A stretch of 64,000 nt of DNA from Vermamoeba vermiformis (Eukaryota; Tubulinea; Echinamoebida): assembly GCA_045837725.1 (NCBI GenBank), contig JBEWZL010000079.1, positions 16,352 to 80,351 on the forward strand, read 5' to 3'. The notes under the pieces were generated by a model that was not told where the DNA came from, ran no database searches, and saw nothing but the letters and a program-made list of their open reading frames with translations. Of the stretch, positions 32,980-44,897 are shown piece by piece. Every line of letters starts with the position of its first letter. The first letter of the stretch is position 1. Made by a program: the position numbers and the translations under genes.

Positions 32980-35542
32980 ATGGAGGAAGACGGAATGTAA
33001 GATCTCGATTTTCGGAACGGACTTTAAATAACAATTATATTAGGGCCGGCATATTGTCACTGCCATATGATGCAATTACTTTAATACTACAGTGGCTCTC
33101 TATGAATGACCTGGGCCGCGCTGCATCCGTGAACAAATTATTTGGGACGCTCAGCAATCAGAATTTGGTTTGGAAGGTAAGGTTTACGTTCTAATTAAAT
33201 TATTGAATACATAAATAATATTTTAAAAAATTATTTTGCACAACGATAAGAATTTTTTGAGATCCGGATGTTTACTTCTGGAGCTTTGAACGACATCCAA
33301 TAACATTATTATAGCACCGATATTTCGTGGACTATAAGGTCAAATCGATGAATTATGACGGCAGCTGGAAAGATCTGTACAAGAAAATGCAGCCAATGAT
33401 CAATTTGAAGAATAAATCGTAAGTAACAGCGTGATTGCATTAATAATTCAAAATATTAATAAATATATTTAGGTTTGTATATAGAGTGACTAGCAAGTCA
33501 TTTCGAATGCCTAGACAAAACGCTACAATTATGGCGGATTGGCATAGCAGTCAAAATGTTGCTGTAGTGCATTGGACGCAATATAATCGAGGGTAAAATA
33601 CTAATAATATTTTATATTAATAGTATATTAATATTTTTGGGCTTAGATCTTACGCTGAGAACGATTTATTGTCGACGGAGTTAATGGATCTGAACAATTT
33701 ATCATACACGCCTATTAAATCCACCTTGCCGCGAATGAGTTATATTCCAGTAGGCAATTATTTTGCTGGATTTAGGAAGGGCAATAGTGCTGGCACTGGT
33801 ACAGTTTATATTTTCAAAAGAGAACTGGATTTGCCTGGCACCCCGTTATACGTCCTACGTAAGTTTATTTTTAGCCTATAAATAATTAGCATAATTATTT
33901 ATATTTTATGCGTATTTAGGTCGCGAAAAAGACGGCAGAAGACCAAATCTGTCGACCGAAGGAAAATATCTGATGCATTATTCCGTGACGTTGAATCGGT
34001 ACGCCGAACATTTTATCAATTTTATTTTAATTACTAAATTTGGAAATGTTTACAGTGCTATGGATATTGGAATCCACGTCTCGGCAAAAATTTATGATTT
34101 CGAAGCCTCGGGCGATACTCCGATAGCTACCTTTTCCTTTTATGGCAATGTTTGGCAGTTCACGGAAGATTACATCATTCATACGAGAACGGGAGACTAT
34201 TCTAACGAAGTACGAGTGTTTGAGTGGCGAAAGGTAAACTCTAAAAAAAAAATTTATTTCTATTATTATTTCCTTATTTATCCTTTTTAGGTCAAAGGTG
34301 TCGTCGATGACAAAGACGATATGGTGTTTCTTCATGATCATACAATTAAGTGTGTAGCGATTCACGATCACAAAGTAAGTTTGACAATTCATCGTTCGAT
34401 GCATCGGATTAACCACGCTATGCTTAGTTATTGTGCTATAGTGTAGAAGGACCATGTTATTTGACACTATGGGATATTAAAACACAAAAAAAGATCAAAC
34501 AATTTGCCACGTTTCCGTTGGTAAAATGTCCGGTAAGTTTATTGCAGTAAAAGTCGATCAATACTAAGTTTATTGCTATAGGGCGTCTCATTAGCCTATA
34601 TAAACAGCTTTTGTTATATTGGCTTGAAGAGAACGCAAGACGTTTGGAAACATGCTTTTTTCGATCTCGATCGAGAAGATCTGGTCCGAGTGTTCGAGCT
34701 TGACGGAGAATTTTCTTCAATATTGCCACTAGAAGACGAGAATAATATATTTTCTGGCAAATTTTTGGTTACTACGACCGAGAACGATGGAATTTTGGAT
34801 CTTTGTCACCCGTTGATGGCTCATACTTTTGACGTCCTGATTATCCCAACAACGATAGAAAACATAACGAATCTTGCTGCAGACACGCTAGCTCGGCACT
34901 CAGTCACATTTGGACAACTGGTAGCAGCGTTTACTACTATCTGTCAATGCCCGAATAGCTTGTACTTGGACTCGCATGTGGTATACCTTGAGCCCAAAAA
35001 GAAACGGTACGTAGCCGGCAAGTTATTTATTACAATTTATTTGTTCATGAAATGCAATTTTATTCGAAACGAGTGGCTTGAACGACAATGGATCCATTCG
35101 TTCGACTGCGTGAATTTTTTTTCCCGGTATTATCTGCAATCAGTACGGACTTCCTGGACGGCGGATTAATGTCACTTATTTAGATATACGCTGATTTTCA
35201 ATGGTAAACATGCGGGAGAGCCATCGCCTGGTGTCACAAACTGGATTCGAAAATCATCGATAGAACATTATCGCAACACACCAGTCCAAGGTCTTGAATT
35301 CGGTTTGGATCCCGCTAAGAAGCCACAAGCACCTCGGTTTGCGTAAGTAGTAGTACTACGTTCAAAACGTTTAATTATCAACTTACGTACGTCTCTGCAG
35401 CTGGCGCCGAAACAATCCCGATTCTCCTTCTGCAGCAGGACTAACAGTGTACGGCCCTTGCGTGTTGATGAAAGAAGTGTGGACTGAAGCCCACGGCTTT
35501 GTGCCAAAAACGATTGGAAAGAAATTTCGATTTGATGTGTGA
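32980..35542 (+). CDS. F-box protein with propeller-like repeats
   Basis: Begins with a 17-nt coding exon (ATG at 32980, MEEDG, donor GTAAGA) spliced to an F-box: ILSLPYDAITLILQWLSMND, then LGRAASVNKLFGTLSNQNL. F-boxes dock on Skp1 in SCF ubiquitin ligases. The rest, over about ten exons, has WD-like strands (IMADWHSSQNVAVVHWTQYN, YLTLWDIKTQKKIKQF, GNYFAGFRKGNSAGTGTVYI) and ends GKKFRFDV with TGA at 35540-35542. Substrate unknown. The propeller assignment is moderate; the F-box is clear. It is divergent from the propeller/BC-box gene, so two ubiquitin-adaptor-like genes face each other. Confidence 0.7.
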
Positions 35543-35639
35543 CACACGTAAACGATCACATGATTACCAAAAGTGGAATCCGTTTCGTTATGACCTCTGC
35601 GTAATGGTAGTTTAATACTTTCTTGGATTGAATAACAAC

Positions 35640-35993
35640 GAACGGCGCGAACGGGCACAGCGACGAAGACGAGCGCGGGAGAGACACGGCACGAGCGGGG
35701 AGAGGGGGGGGAAGCGAAAAGAGGGAAGCGCAGGGAAAGGGGCGAAAAAGAGAGAGACGGCGGAAAGAGAGGGAGAAAGACACAACGAAACAGGCAACGA
35801 ACCGCCGCGGAGGAGAAGGACCAAGGAGAAAACGAGGAGAGAGACAGGAGAGGAGAGGAGGGAAAAGAGGAGGGAGGAAGAGAAGGGGGGAGAACGGAGG
35901 AGGAGAGAAGAGAGGGAGAAAAGGGAAGGGAAAGGGAGAAGAGAAGGAAGGGGAGGAAGAAAGAAGGAAGGAGAAAAGAAGAGAGAGAAGAGT
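35640..35993. repeat. Purine-only (GA-rich) low-complexity tract
   Basis: About 350 bp almost entirely A and G on the plus strand, made of irregular GAGG, GAAA and GGAGAG units, with rare C mainly at the left. It encodes Arg/Glu/Lys-rich nonsense in one direction and Ser/Pro/Phe-rich nonsense in the other. Such tracts can form triplex DNA and are also a common place for sequencing or assembly error. It ends abruptly at a kinase-like coding fragment. Nothing else in the window resembles it. Confidence 0.8.
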
Positions 35994-36149
35994 GACGTTG
36001 CTGCAAGAAACGTGTTGTTGCATCAAAACGAAGCGAAACTGACAGACTTTGGCATGTCACGCATTGTGGATGATGACAACAACGAGGCACAAGTTGCAAG
36101 TTCCGAGCAAATCATTTCACAACTTGAAGACGTTTTGTCGCGCTTGTAA
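35994..36149 (+). pseudogene. Protein-kinase catalytic-loop fragment
   Basis: About 50 residues starting exactly where the purine tract ends: DVAARNVLLHQNEAKLTDFG, then MSR. This is kinase subdomains VIB-VII of the tyrosine-kinase or TKL type (HRDLAARNVLL ... DFG), but the H and R before the catalytic D are replaced by tract-encoded residues. The stop comes about 30 residues after DFG, so the N-lobe, the APE motif and the C-lobe are absent. No kinase sequence continues downstream. It is either a gene relic or the surviving edge of a misassembled or collapsed kinase gene. Confidence 0.65.
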
Positions 36150-36310
36150 AATTTACAATAACACTGATTCTGCTACATTGTGTCTGACAGCAAGACTAGC
36201 TTACGAAATTGCAACGTTTTCAAAATTAAAAAATACGATATTAGTATTGTGTCAAGACTCACCATTAACGTGAATCTAGATCGAAGAAAGAGACTGGGTC
36301 AAAGTAAATT

Positions 36311-38032
36311 TTAATTTTCATTCAGCAGTGCTTCGCTTTTGCTCTTCAATTCGTCCTCGTTTGTGATTACTGGTGCATCCAAAAGTTTGTCTTGAATGAA
36401 CTTCATCGGCAAGAAGTTGAAGCCCATTTTTTGATAATTAATTGGGTCTGCTATAATCCTCGATGCGTTTTGCCATTTTTGAACGTCGATTACATTCGGT
36501 CGAACGGGTCCTGAGCTCTCGTACAGATTTCGCAGCAAAAATCCATAAAGTGCTAAATTAATCCTATTAGAACTATATTACTTAATATAGATAGTATTCG
36601 TACGTAAGTAAGGAATAATAGGCGGATATAAGTTTTCTACAAGCTCCAAATGTTCGCGACCTTCATTTTCAACGATTTGTTTGTATCGTTTTTCCAGCAC
36701 TGCGTAATCGACTCTAATATCCTAAAACAAGATTAGTATGTTAATTTGAAATTTAATGATTAATTTAGGTGCCTACTTTCTCTTTTAACTTCACGAAGGG
36801 GTGGATGTACTTTGAAGTTAGTGCATCCATAATTGATTTGAATCCAACAAAGTTATTGAACTCAAATATTTGTCTCGCTACTTTAATAAACTTCGTCGTG
36901 TATTTAAGTCGTTCTTCAGTGGTGTTGCCGTTCAAAATGTATGACACTATGACACGTGTCACATGCGTGCAATATTTGTGCCATTCAGCGCACTCCACTT
37001 CAAATGTAGATATGCCTAACATTAGTATTTGGTGCGGAGAAACATGTTCAAAGAAATGTCCGTCCATTAGAGTCATTTGTCGGGCTATTTCCAAGTACGG
37101 CAACTCGAACAATTTCTTATTAGCGTGTGTAGCTTCATCGACAAGTACTGAAGGGAAAGGAATTGATGTTGGAATAAATTTTCTATCTACTTTCTCTACC
37201 GCCTAAATTCAAAGATTAAAAAAATTATTATTATCCGAAAAAAATGTCCGATTCAGATCTGCTCCTGCTACAGCCAAGAACTTTTTACGTACTATTCGAA
37301 GAGCTTGCTTTAAGTGATGTATGGCCGAGTCAAATTTATTTATAGGAATTGTCCCCAATTCTGCAATTAAATCTTCGAGCTGAATCACCAAAGACGGATC
37401 TCGGGATAAATCGTGCCACCCAATCGTTAAAAGCCATCGTCGTAATAATGATCCTAATCTATAATTATCCAATAGCGTTAGTTAGTAATTAATAAACGAA
37501 TATACCGCAGTATACTTGATATAAATCGCCCCGAATTCGAGATCTGACAGCTCTTGCGCGGCTCTGAACGTATTTCAAATTAAAGAAAACAAATAATAAT
37601 ATTTGAATATATTTATGCTATTTTTTGAAGGATATCTATTGCGGAACTGTTCCATTAATTCAGATCCGGATGTAAACATTGTGTAGGTCGTTAGGAACCG
37701 GTCCACCATATAAACGTCTATAAATAAATTAGTAAAATATTATATTATTATCTGTAACGTATTTTATCGAAATTAAGGGAAAAAAAAGTTGGAATGTCAA
37801 ACAGATCAAAGAAGAAAATCGTAAATTAATTACCCCATCGTGAAGTAATCCGCTTTACTAATTGCGGCAGCGTTAGAAATCTATCTTCTTCGGCTAGAAC
37901 GAACGGTTGTTGCATTGTGGTGAAATTCACTCGAAAAGATTTTGCACTAATTTTTTGCAACAACACAGGCGTTTCAATTTCTTCCTTTTTCGGAGTAGCT
38001 CCGTAACATACCAAGCTCTTACTATATTGCAT
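36311..38032 (-). CDS. Ras guanine-nucleotide exchange factor (RasGEF_N plus CDC25-type domain)
   Basis: Minus-strand gene of about seven exons, ATG at 38032 (MQYSKSLVCYGATPKKEE), stop TAA at 36311-36313. The RasGEF_N part reads DVYMVDRFLTTYTMFTSGSE with LMEQFRNRYP. The catalytic domain includes FELPYLEIARQMTLMDGHFF, HYCTHV-like helix residues, FIKVARQIFEFNNFVGFKSI and MDALTSKYIHPF, the helical core of CDC25-type exchange factors. It loads GTP on a Ras-family GTPase at membranes. The protein is short for the family (about 450-500 residues) with little outside the two domains. Dictyostelid-type amoebae have many such genes, which fits the suggested source. Confidence 0.85.
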
Positions 38033-38171
38033 ACATTCGTATTCTATAAAGCACTCTTAACGTATTGAATTTAACAACCAAGATCCGTGGCTGGATAAGC
38101 AATCGGATCCAAACCACAAAATTATCGTATTAACAATATTTTACTCCTATTTACAATTATTACAATGCATA

Positions 38172-39524
38172 TTACCCGTAATTGCGTAGTTTTTCGCCTT
38201 CAGCCTGCACAAACGCCTCATCAATGTCATCTTGCGAGAATTCTTTTCCTTTGAATTCTTCCAAGTCAATTTCTCCGTCTTCAAAGCTTTTAATAATTCT
38301 AGGAACTTCTTTCTCGATAAAATAGAACGGCAATGACTGGTACATGGACGGACAAATCACGGTATAATCCAACACTATCTTGTTAATGTCCTTATATAAT
38401 ATTGCTGCCGTTTTTAATGCGTTTTCCCATAATGCCTCACGTTCTCTTCGTAAAATTTCTAATTGACGATTGTATTCTGCCTGTAATTGCGCCTGAAAAA
38501 TAAAAAAAAATTAATAAAAATTCCTCTATGGTTCATGAAACACTAATATAACATAAAATAACATAATAGTATTAGTATATTATTTTTTGGACTAATTACC
38601 TCAAATTTCTTGCGCTGTTCAGGAAAGAAGTTGTTGAAAATGTAGTTTGCTATCTTACTCTCAAAGCGATTTGCGTCGCTGAAATCTGGCTTAGGCAATG
38701 GCTCGTGAATATCCCTATTTAGTAAAACGGTTAATTATTGCTTTAAAACGCGAGATCCAAATCCGATCGAAAAAACTTTCGGACATTTGTTAACTTGGGA
38801 ATTAAAATATTATTGGCTTACTTTAAGAAGCAAAAATAATATGTTTGCTTGAGCATGCCACGAGTAATGCGTAATTCAGTTAAAATGTGGTTTTTCATTC
38901 GGATCCACATTGGCACGTATCTACAATTAATAAAATTAATACTAGGACTGTCTTACTATAAATATGATAAGACATACCCTCTACGAGCCATAAAATCCTC
39001 TTGAAAGTTTTTTGAGCCCATCCGTTTAGATTTGACGTACGCTGAGCTTGATGCGCTTGGCTTTCCACTTGGTTTTGTGCCAAGCAATACATAATCATCT
39101 TCGTCATCCATATCTTGCAAATATGCTAATTTCTCGCCTATTAATTGCCATTAAAATTCAAGAAGGTGACCAGATACAGTTGACAATTTAGAAAAAAACA
39201 ATAAAAAATTTAAAACAAAAGCCAATAATTATATTGCTCGTGCAAATTTTTCGCATATCAACGACAGTAATTTTAGTATAATTATTTCTACGAACCTTGC
39301 TTTGCTGGCGGATTTCTTTTCAGACCTTCTCGAATAATCAGATCTATTTGCTTCTGGCGCGTTAAAATAGTCGCAACGCCCATAATATTAATATTATCTA
39401 CATTATGTACAACTGTTCTTCTTCTGATTGTCGGAAATAACGACGGAGATCGCGCCAATGATCCGTTCTTTTGGATTTTGCTTACAAATGAGTTCACGCC
39501 ACGAAAGACAGCTGTTCTGTTCAT
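38172..39524 (-). CDS. Unrecognised protein, possible mitochondrial targeting
   Basis: Five or more exons, ATG at 39524 (MNRTAVFRGVNSFVSKIQ), stop TAA at 38172-38174. The first 60 residues are rich in R, S and T without acids until later, including a run RRRT, consistent with a mitochondrial presequence. Then come an acidic patch (DMDDEDDY), FMARRGYVPMWIRMKNHILT, a coiled segment KFEAQLQAEYNRQLEILRRE and a C-terminus ending GEKLRNYG. No catalytic motif was seen. A mitochondrial ribosomal or assembly protein is a guess. Neighbours: the RasGEF gene begins 140 bp downstream on the same strand. Confidence 0.55.
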
Positions 39525-39965
39525 TGCAAATACCACGACAATACTGACATAAATATTGTTGCTGAAATCATTGTGGTCGCGCAGCCATGACGCACAAAAA
39601 AATGGATGTTAATCGCGCGACCTTTTCAAAGAGAGAAATGGAGAGTTAGCTACCTCGTATAAGTGAGATCAAAATGCAATAGGTAAAGGTACTGTAGGCT
39701 CAACCGCTGCTAGAGGTTTAAATCAGTCTACATCCGGTTGATCTCCGATCGGCACTGATGATGATTAAGCAACGTAACCGATTTATCGAAGAACAATTTT
39801 TTAATGTTGTCGTTAACCTCTAAAGACATACTCATGCCCATACTCAACTGAATCTCCAACAATCTCGTATGACATCGACGGTCATACTTGACAAAAATAG
39901 AAAATATAAAATGATTTCAACGGCTAAACTTTCAATTATACTCAAGAGTGACAAGTAAACGCAAC
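39525..39965. promoter_or_regulatory. Divergent upstream region
   Basis: About 440 bp between two divergent starts. No coding frame or repeat is supported. It should contain both promoters. Confidence 0.4.
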
Positions 39966-41756
39966 ATGAAGTTAATTGTTATCTTTTTAGCTGCCGTACT
40001 CGCGGCAGTTTCGGCAGTGGATTACGACGGCTATGCTGTTATGCCTTACTGCTTTAATGTGACCAACGGCCAATTTAATCTGGATGGTGAGGTGGTTCAA
40101 TTCGCTGCCTTGCAAATTTGGGGACTCAACAACGCTGTTTTTGTCAACGGCATGAACCTAGGTAAATATTCTGACTTAACGGATTTACAAATTAAATAAA
40201 TTTTGCATTTTTTTTAACGACAAAACATATAGGGTTGGATAGCAACGCTTACTGGGCTCATGACATGCAAAGAAACGCATCGTTTTTGCTAGCGGATGGC
40301 ACCACTACCAACGGCACTCTCAATCCCTTCCTCTACAAAGCTGCCTACTGGGACTTTGGCATAGCAGGAGATGTATTCTACACGTACGGACTTGGAGATG
40401 GAACTTGGGACACGGTCGATCTGGCCATGGCTTTCGCTTTCAATCAAACGAATCTGAAAGTGGACAACACTAGCAACTTGAACATTTACTGCCACCCTAA
40501 TGGTGTTGAAGTACATAACGACAATACTCTTAACGACCTAGAAGTCGTGCAGCACTTCTATGCGGCTAAGTGTAAGCATCCAAAAATAGATCGGTATATT
40601 GATTGAATTTAACTTACCGAAAATAATAGGGAAATATGACAGTTGGGGACGCGTAGTTGCAGTCGTCACTAATCCTACCAACGCTGATATTTCCGTCAAA
40701 CTCGGTTTCAATAACAACGCTGGTGCGGATGGCGATACCCAGTACCTCGTTAAGAACTCTCGCTATCTCGTACTGTAAGTATAATACCTAATTATATGAC
40801 GCTATTATTACTGAAATTAAAGATAATAATCTCGGCTAGTTCCCGAAAACAGTGATCCAATTTAATTTCTTTTCTTGGCGGTAAAAAGAACTGTTAGTGA
40901 TTACTTACGATCGAATTTTATATAGAGCTGATGCTGCGAACGATACTGCGCTTCAATCATATAACCAAGGCTTTGGCGACAACCCAATCTCGCTGCATTG
41001 GCTGAGCAAAGACACCACGTACCCCGCGCCAACATTGGCAGACAAACCTTTGGGCAGTCTTGAAGATGTGAACGTGTACTGGGACGTGACGATCAAGGCC
41101 GGTGAAACGCAGTCGTTCATGATGATCTTGGTCCAAAACAGATTAGTCCTGCAAGAAACTTTTGACAACGCGACTTACATTGACTCTAACCCAATGAAGA
41201 TCTACGACAGTAAGTTCCAATACCGATATTACTTAATATGTAAAGTCTAGCCGTCACTCTCATCGTGATATGCCATATATCAATATATGCAGCGATGATG
41301 TATCTCATTGGATCTGACGTAAAGTGCTCGTCAGACCACATTTTTTCACGGCTGAATGAATGAGTTCTAACGAACAATTTCTTCGCAGGCTTATCCTCAG
41401 ATGTGTTATCTACTCTTAAGAACTTCAACGCATGTGCAGCCACAGCACCAACAGTGACAGTGACCCAGACTTCATCGTGCACCGTTGCAGGAGGCTCAGC
41501 ATCACTCACCATCACTGACTACGACCTGTCCTTCGGTCTCGTGCTCATTGATAGCACTGGCGCGCAGCACAATGTTGTCAACAACGTCGTGTCTGCACCT
41601 GAAGGCGACTACAGCATTGTCGTGCAGCTCTTCTCGGGCTGTGAACCTGAGCTTCACTCGGGTTCTGTCTCGTGCCCTGCTAAAACTAGCTCGTCATCTC
41701 GTTATGGAGTCGCCGCTATTTTGATGCTGGCGCTTTCGTTTGTCTGGTTATTTTAA
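39966..41756 (+). CDS. Secreted, probably GPI-anchored surface protein, family not recognised
   Basis: Five exons (about 39966-40161, 40233-40571, 40631-40774, 40925-41209, 41391-41756). ATG at 39966 gives a signal peptide (MKLIVIFLAAVLAAVSAVDY). The body is rich in Asn, Asp and aromatic residues with several N-glycosylation sites (NVT, NAS, NGT, NQT, NTS). Motifs such as GDNPISLHWLSKDTTYP and a beta-sandwich-like C-terminal part (TVTVTQTSSCTVAGGSASL) suggest an extracellular all-beta protein. The end (SSSSRYGVAAILMLALSFVW) is a Ser-rich omega-site region plus hydrophobic tail, as in GPI signals. Function unknown. The C-terminal part resembles repeated adhesin-type domains only in a general way. 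Confidence 0.75.
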
Positions 41757-41923
41757 TCAATTAAATATAAAAAATAAGGAAATTATTAGAAAAATGAGGA
41801 TTGTCTGATTAGCCATTACACTTGCCTTGCGCATTATATTTCATCGTTGATATAATTAATGGAATACAAATCGTGCTTTGTATCCTTCGTCTCGTGTGTT
41901 AGCGAAATGAAACTGAGGGTAAA

Positions 41924-42294
41924 CTAGTCCGGCATTCTTTTCTGCAATACTTCAAGTGCACAACACCTAACAGCGTTAATTTGTTTGCAAAGTAGACGAG
42001 CGAAATTTATTGCAGGTATGCGTGGATCAATCTCACAAATGGCGCGCAGTCTCGAAAAGCTTCCGTAAATTGGTTTTTTCCGCAATTCCAGCGTATAAAA
42101 ATCCGAGATGAATTACAACGGTAGATAGCATTTTTTTTCTAATTTTGTATTTGAGATGCGTGTGCACATCTGAAAGCTGAAGCACAAGTTTTGATTTAGC
42201 TGCTTACCACTTTGTAATTTTTTTAATAGTGCATCTAATCGTTTTTTCAACAGAGCTCTTGAGACGCTTTTCGAGCAGATGCCGTCAAAACATG
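41924..42294 (-). CDS. Possible small two-intron gene or gene end
   Basis: Three short minus-strand blocks join in phase: one ending LLKKRLDALLKKLQS before GTAAGC, one reading DVHTHLKYKIRKKMLSTVVI through LRKLFETARH, and one reading CCALEVLQKRMPD with stop at 41924-41926. The introns (about 38 and 70 nt) have good consensus. The result is helical and basic. No start codon was found; an AG acceptor precedes the first block, so an upstream exon would be needed. Unrecognised, and could be chance. Confidence 0.3.
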
Positions 42295-42826
42295 CTACAG
42301 ATCATAGGAATTGCAGCCAATTAAGGTATTTTGGTAAATCAACATGGTTTAACACGATAAATGAAAGATATTGTCATTTAAACGCCTCAGGAATCCTATT
42401 CCTTATTTGGCAAAATGCCCGACGTCCGATGATAACGTCTAACGATTTAAACAACATCAACTGCGTTAGTAGTCTACTTACCCTTATGTTATTATATTAA
42501 GAAATGGCTTCCAGTGTACATAGCGTACTCGAGCGAAGAAGAGCGCATAACATAATGAAATTCCAAGTTAAATTTCGGAGTAATAACCATAAAAGGTACT
42601 TAGCGCAAGCATAAATCGTATCAACTGATAATTTATATATAATTTAGTACTGATTGATACCGATAACACCATTTGAAGGAGCTGAAATTCAACGTAAGTT
42701 TTAACTTTAAACATTCTGTCGGATCCTGGCAGTTGCCTTATCAAACAGGATATTGCCATCTCTTAGTATTTTATATCAAGAAACAGCTACCGCAGAATAA
42801 TTTAATAATTGCTATCTGATAGTGGA
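42295..42826. other. Intergenic, nothing identified
   Basis: About 530 bp with no supported gene, repeat or RNA. It should include the promoter of the intronless gene at 42827. Confidence 0.4.
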
Positions 42827-44800
42827 ATGGGAGTCGCAGACAAATTAAAACAAGTCAAGCCCTGGATGTGGGGAGTTGGCGCAGCAGGAGTAGCCGTCAT
42901 AGTTATCGTCATCGTAGTTCCTGTCGTAGTCATAGGCCAGCAGCAGCAACAAGGCAGTTCTGGCTCTTGGACCGATCCACTGACCAACACCAACGGCGAG
43001 ATCAATTGGGATTGGTATCGCTACGTAGCCGAAAACTACAACACTAAGAACATAACAGACTGGAGGTTTGGTCCAAAATACTCGAACTTTCATTCCGAAT
43101 CCGAATCCTTTCCGACAGTCTATCAACCTTACCCCGATGGCCTCGTAGCGGTCAATACGCAACATAATTGGTGCCGCGTTGAGCCCGGCGAGGATGGAGA
43201 CCCTGGCGCAGGTTGGATAACTTCAGGCCAGATGCTTTTTATTCCCGACGAATCTGCGGATGGAGACTTCAAGTACGGCTGTTCGAATATGCGAAACTCC
43301 GATGGTGCTATTTCATTCACAGACGACGGCCTTTGCATGAGAATCCGTTCAGAGTGGCGAGCTGATTGGTGGAATAGAAATGCTATCAGCGTTCCCGGAA
43401 CACCTGCAGTAGCACAATACGCCAACATCAGCAACGGTCAGTTGGCTATTCCACCCGTGGCAATTGCACGTGGTGCCGGAGGTGCCTCCGTGACCGGATT
43501 CATCGCATTTAAAAACGGTTTGATTGGCGCTGCTGGTACCGGCAATGACGGATATACCGCTGAAGACTTCAATTCTTTGACGGCCCAACTCGATGCGAAC
43601 AAGTATCCAACAGCCATGGTAGTCACAAACAACAACGAATTTGTCTTTGTAACCACGTGGGACCCTCAAGAACGCAAGGGACAGATCGCAGTCTTGGCTG
43701 TGAAGAACCGACAAAATGCCCAAGAAACTCGATTCTATTGGGGATTTCCAGGCTGGATTATCATCCGTGGCGTTAAGCTTCTCGGCTACATCGATCTTCC
43801 ATTCGCTGCGCCGCTCTCTATCGATGTCACGGTCAGTACAGTCCTTGGCAACACCCGAGGATTCGGCACCAACGTAGATACTGGCGATTTTTCCGTGCAA
43901 GCCAACCGGGACTTGTGGTTCAATCGCACGTGGACAGATGTCAATAATGACAAGTGGAAGCAAACAGCGCAATCTGGCTACGTTATTGTGGCCTCACGTG
44001 CTGAAAACAAAGTCGCGTTTGTGGACCTCAGACCGCTGCTTCAATATTACCGCAAGATGTACTTAACTACTCAAGAAAACTACGATCAAACAACAAACGA
44101 AGGCTCAGCTGAAAATCAATGGCCGTTCAGTTTCAAATATGCACCGGAACAAGTCCCCGTCGTCGTGAAAGTTCTTGACATTGAAGAGCCAACAGCTGTT
44201 TCGACGGGCACTTGGTGGAACACGCCGACCGTGCCCCGGTCTGAAAGTAAGCACGAACAACAGCTGCCGCTAATGACAGCTTATATTGCTTCAATGGACG
44301 GCACTGTGCGCATGTACAACGTCACAAGTTTGATCATTCCTGATGCCCCAGCGGATGTACCCGACGAGCCGTGGAACACATTCCAAGTCGGAAAAAATCC
44401 TACGCAGATCTTCCACGGATTTTTCAGCACTGCCAACGATGACTTGCAGATTGTGTGTCGTGGCGATCGATCGATCTATTACGTCTTTTACAACGGAACA
44501 ATTACGGAGGTGCTCCGAGACTCGAGAATTCAAGATCCGGTCAATGTATTCGTGTCAATCAATTACGCTGGATACGGCGGTAGAGGTCCAGGCAAAGCTA
44601 TTTACTCCTTCGTTATGTCCGTGATGGATTTTGAAGGCAAACAAGTGCTCGCGTACATGGTGAATGATTTGCGAAACAACAATGGCGAGTCGGTTAACTA
44701 CACTAATCCGAATACTGGCGAAGAATTGAAGTACATGTTCGGCTGGGCTAATCCAACCAAGGGTTATCCATTTATGGCCAACGCTGATGAGGTCATTTAA
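42827..44800 (+). CDS. Large intronless membrane-anchored protein, family not recognised
   Basis: A single open frame of about 657 residues from ATG at 42827 (MGVADKLKQVKPWMWGVG) to TAA at 44798-44800. One membrane span (residues about 17-38, VAVIVIVIVVPVVVIG) with basic residues before it predicts a type II protein with a large outer domain. After a Gln/Ser stalk comes a long region with repeated beta-strand blocks (AMVVTNNNEFVFVTTWDPQE, SGYVIVASRAENKVAFVDLR, MTAYIASMDGTVRMYNVTSL), in keeping with a propeller. WCRVEPGEDGDPGAG is a possible ligand loop. It differs from its neighbours in having no intron over 2 kb, which could mean retroposition or transfer from bacteria. Codon use looks like the host's. 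Function unknown. Confidence 0.8.
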   Translation: MGVADKLKQVKPWMWGVGAAGVAVIVIVIVVPVVVIGQQQQQGSSGSWTDPLTNTNGEINWDWYRYVAENYNTKNITDWRFGPKYSNFHSESESFPTVYQPYPDGLVAVNTQHNWCRVEPGEDGDPGAGWITSGQMLFIPDESADGDFKYGCSNMRNSDGAISFTDDGLCMRIRSEWRADWWNRNAISVPGTPAVAQYANISNGQLAIPPVAIARGAGGASVTGFIAFKNGLIGAAGTGNDGYTAEDFNSLTAQLDANKYPTAMVVTNNNEFVFVTTWDPQERKGQIAVLAVKNRQNAQETRFYWGFPGWIIIRGVKLLGYIDLPFAAPLSIDVTVSTVLGNTRGFGTNVDTGDFSVQANRDLWFNRTWTDVNNDKWKQTAQSGYVIVASRAENKVAFVDLRPLLQYYRKMYLTTQENYDQTTNEGSAENQWPFSFKYAPEQVPVVVKVLDIEEPTAVSTGTWWNTPTVPRSESKHEQQLPLMTAYIASMDGTVRMYNVTSLIIPDAPADVPDEPWNTFQVGKNPTQIFHGFFSTANDDLQIVCRGDRSIYYVFYNGTITEVLRDSRIQDPVNVFVSINYAGYGGRGPGKAIYSFVMSVMDFEGKQVLAYMVNDLRNNNGESVNYTNPNTGEELKYMFGWANPTKGYPFMANADEVI

Positions 44801-44897
44801 AAGTTTGTCAAATAAATTAGTAAATTAGAGTTACCCCAAAACGAGCACTTTTATTCTAACCTAACAATCACTAATCTATCACTAACTAGTAAAAATC

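Noticed and set aside
35383-36099. Long minus-strand frame rich in Ser, Pro, Leu and Phe
   Set aside because: It is the complement of the purine tract, without domain or conserved pattern.
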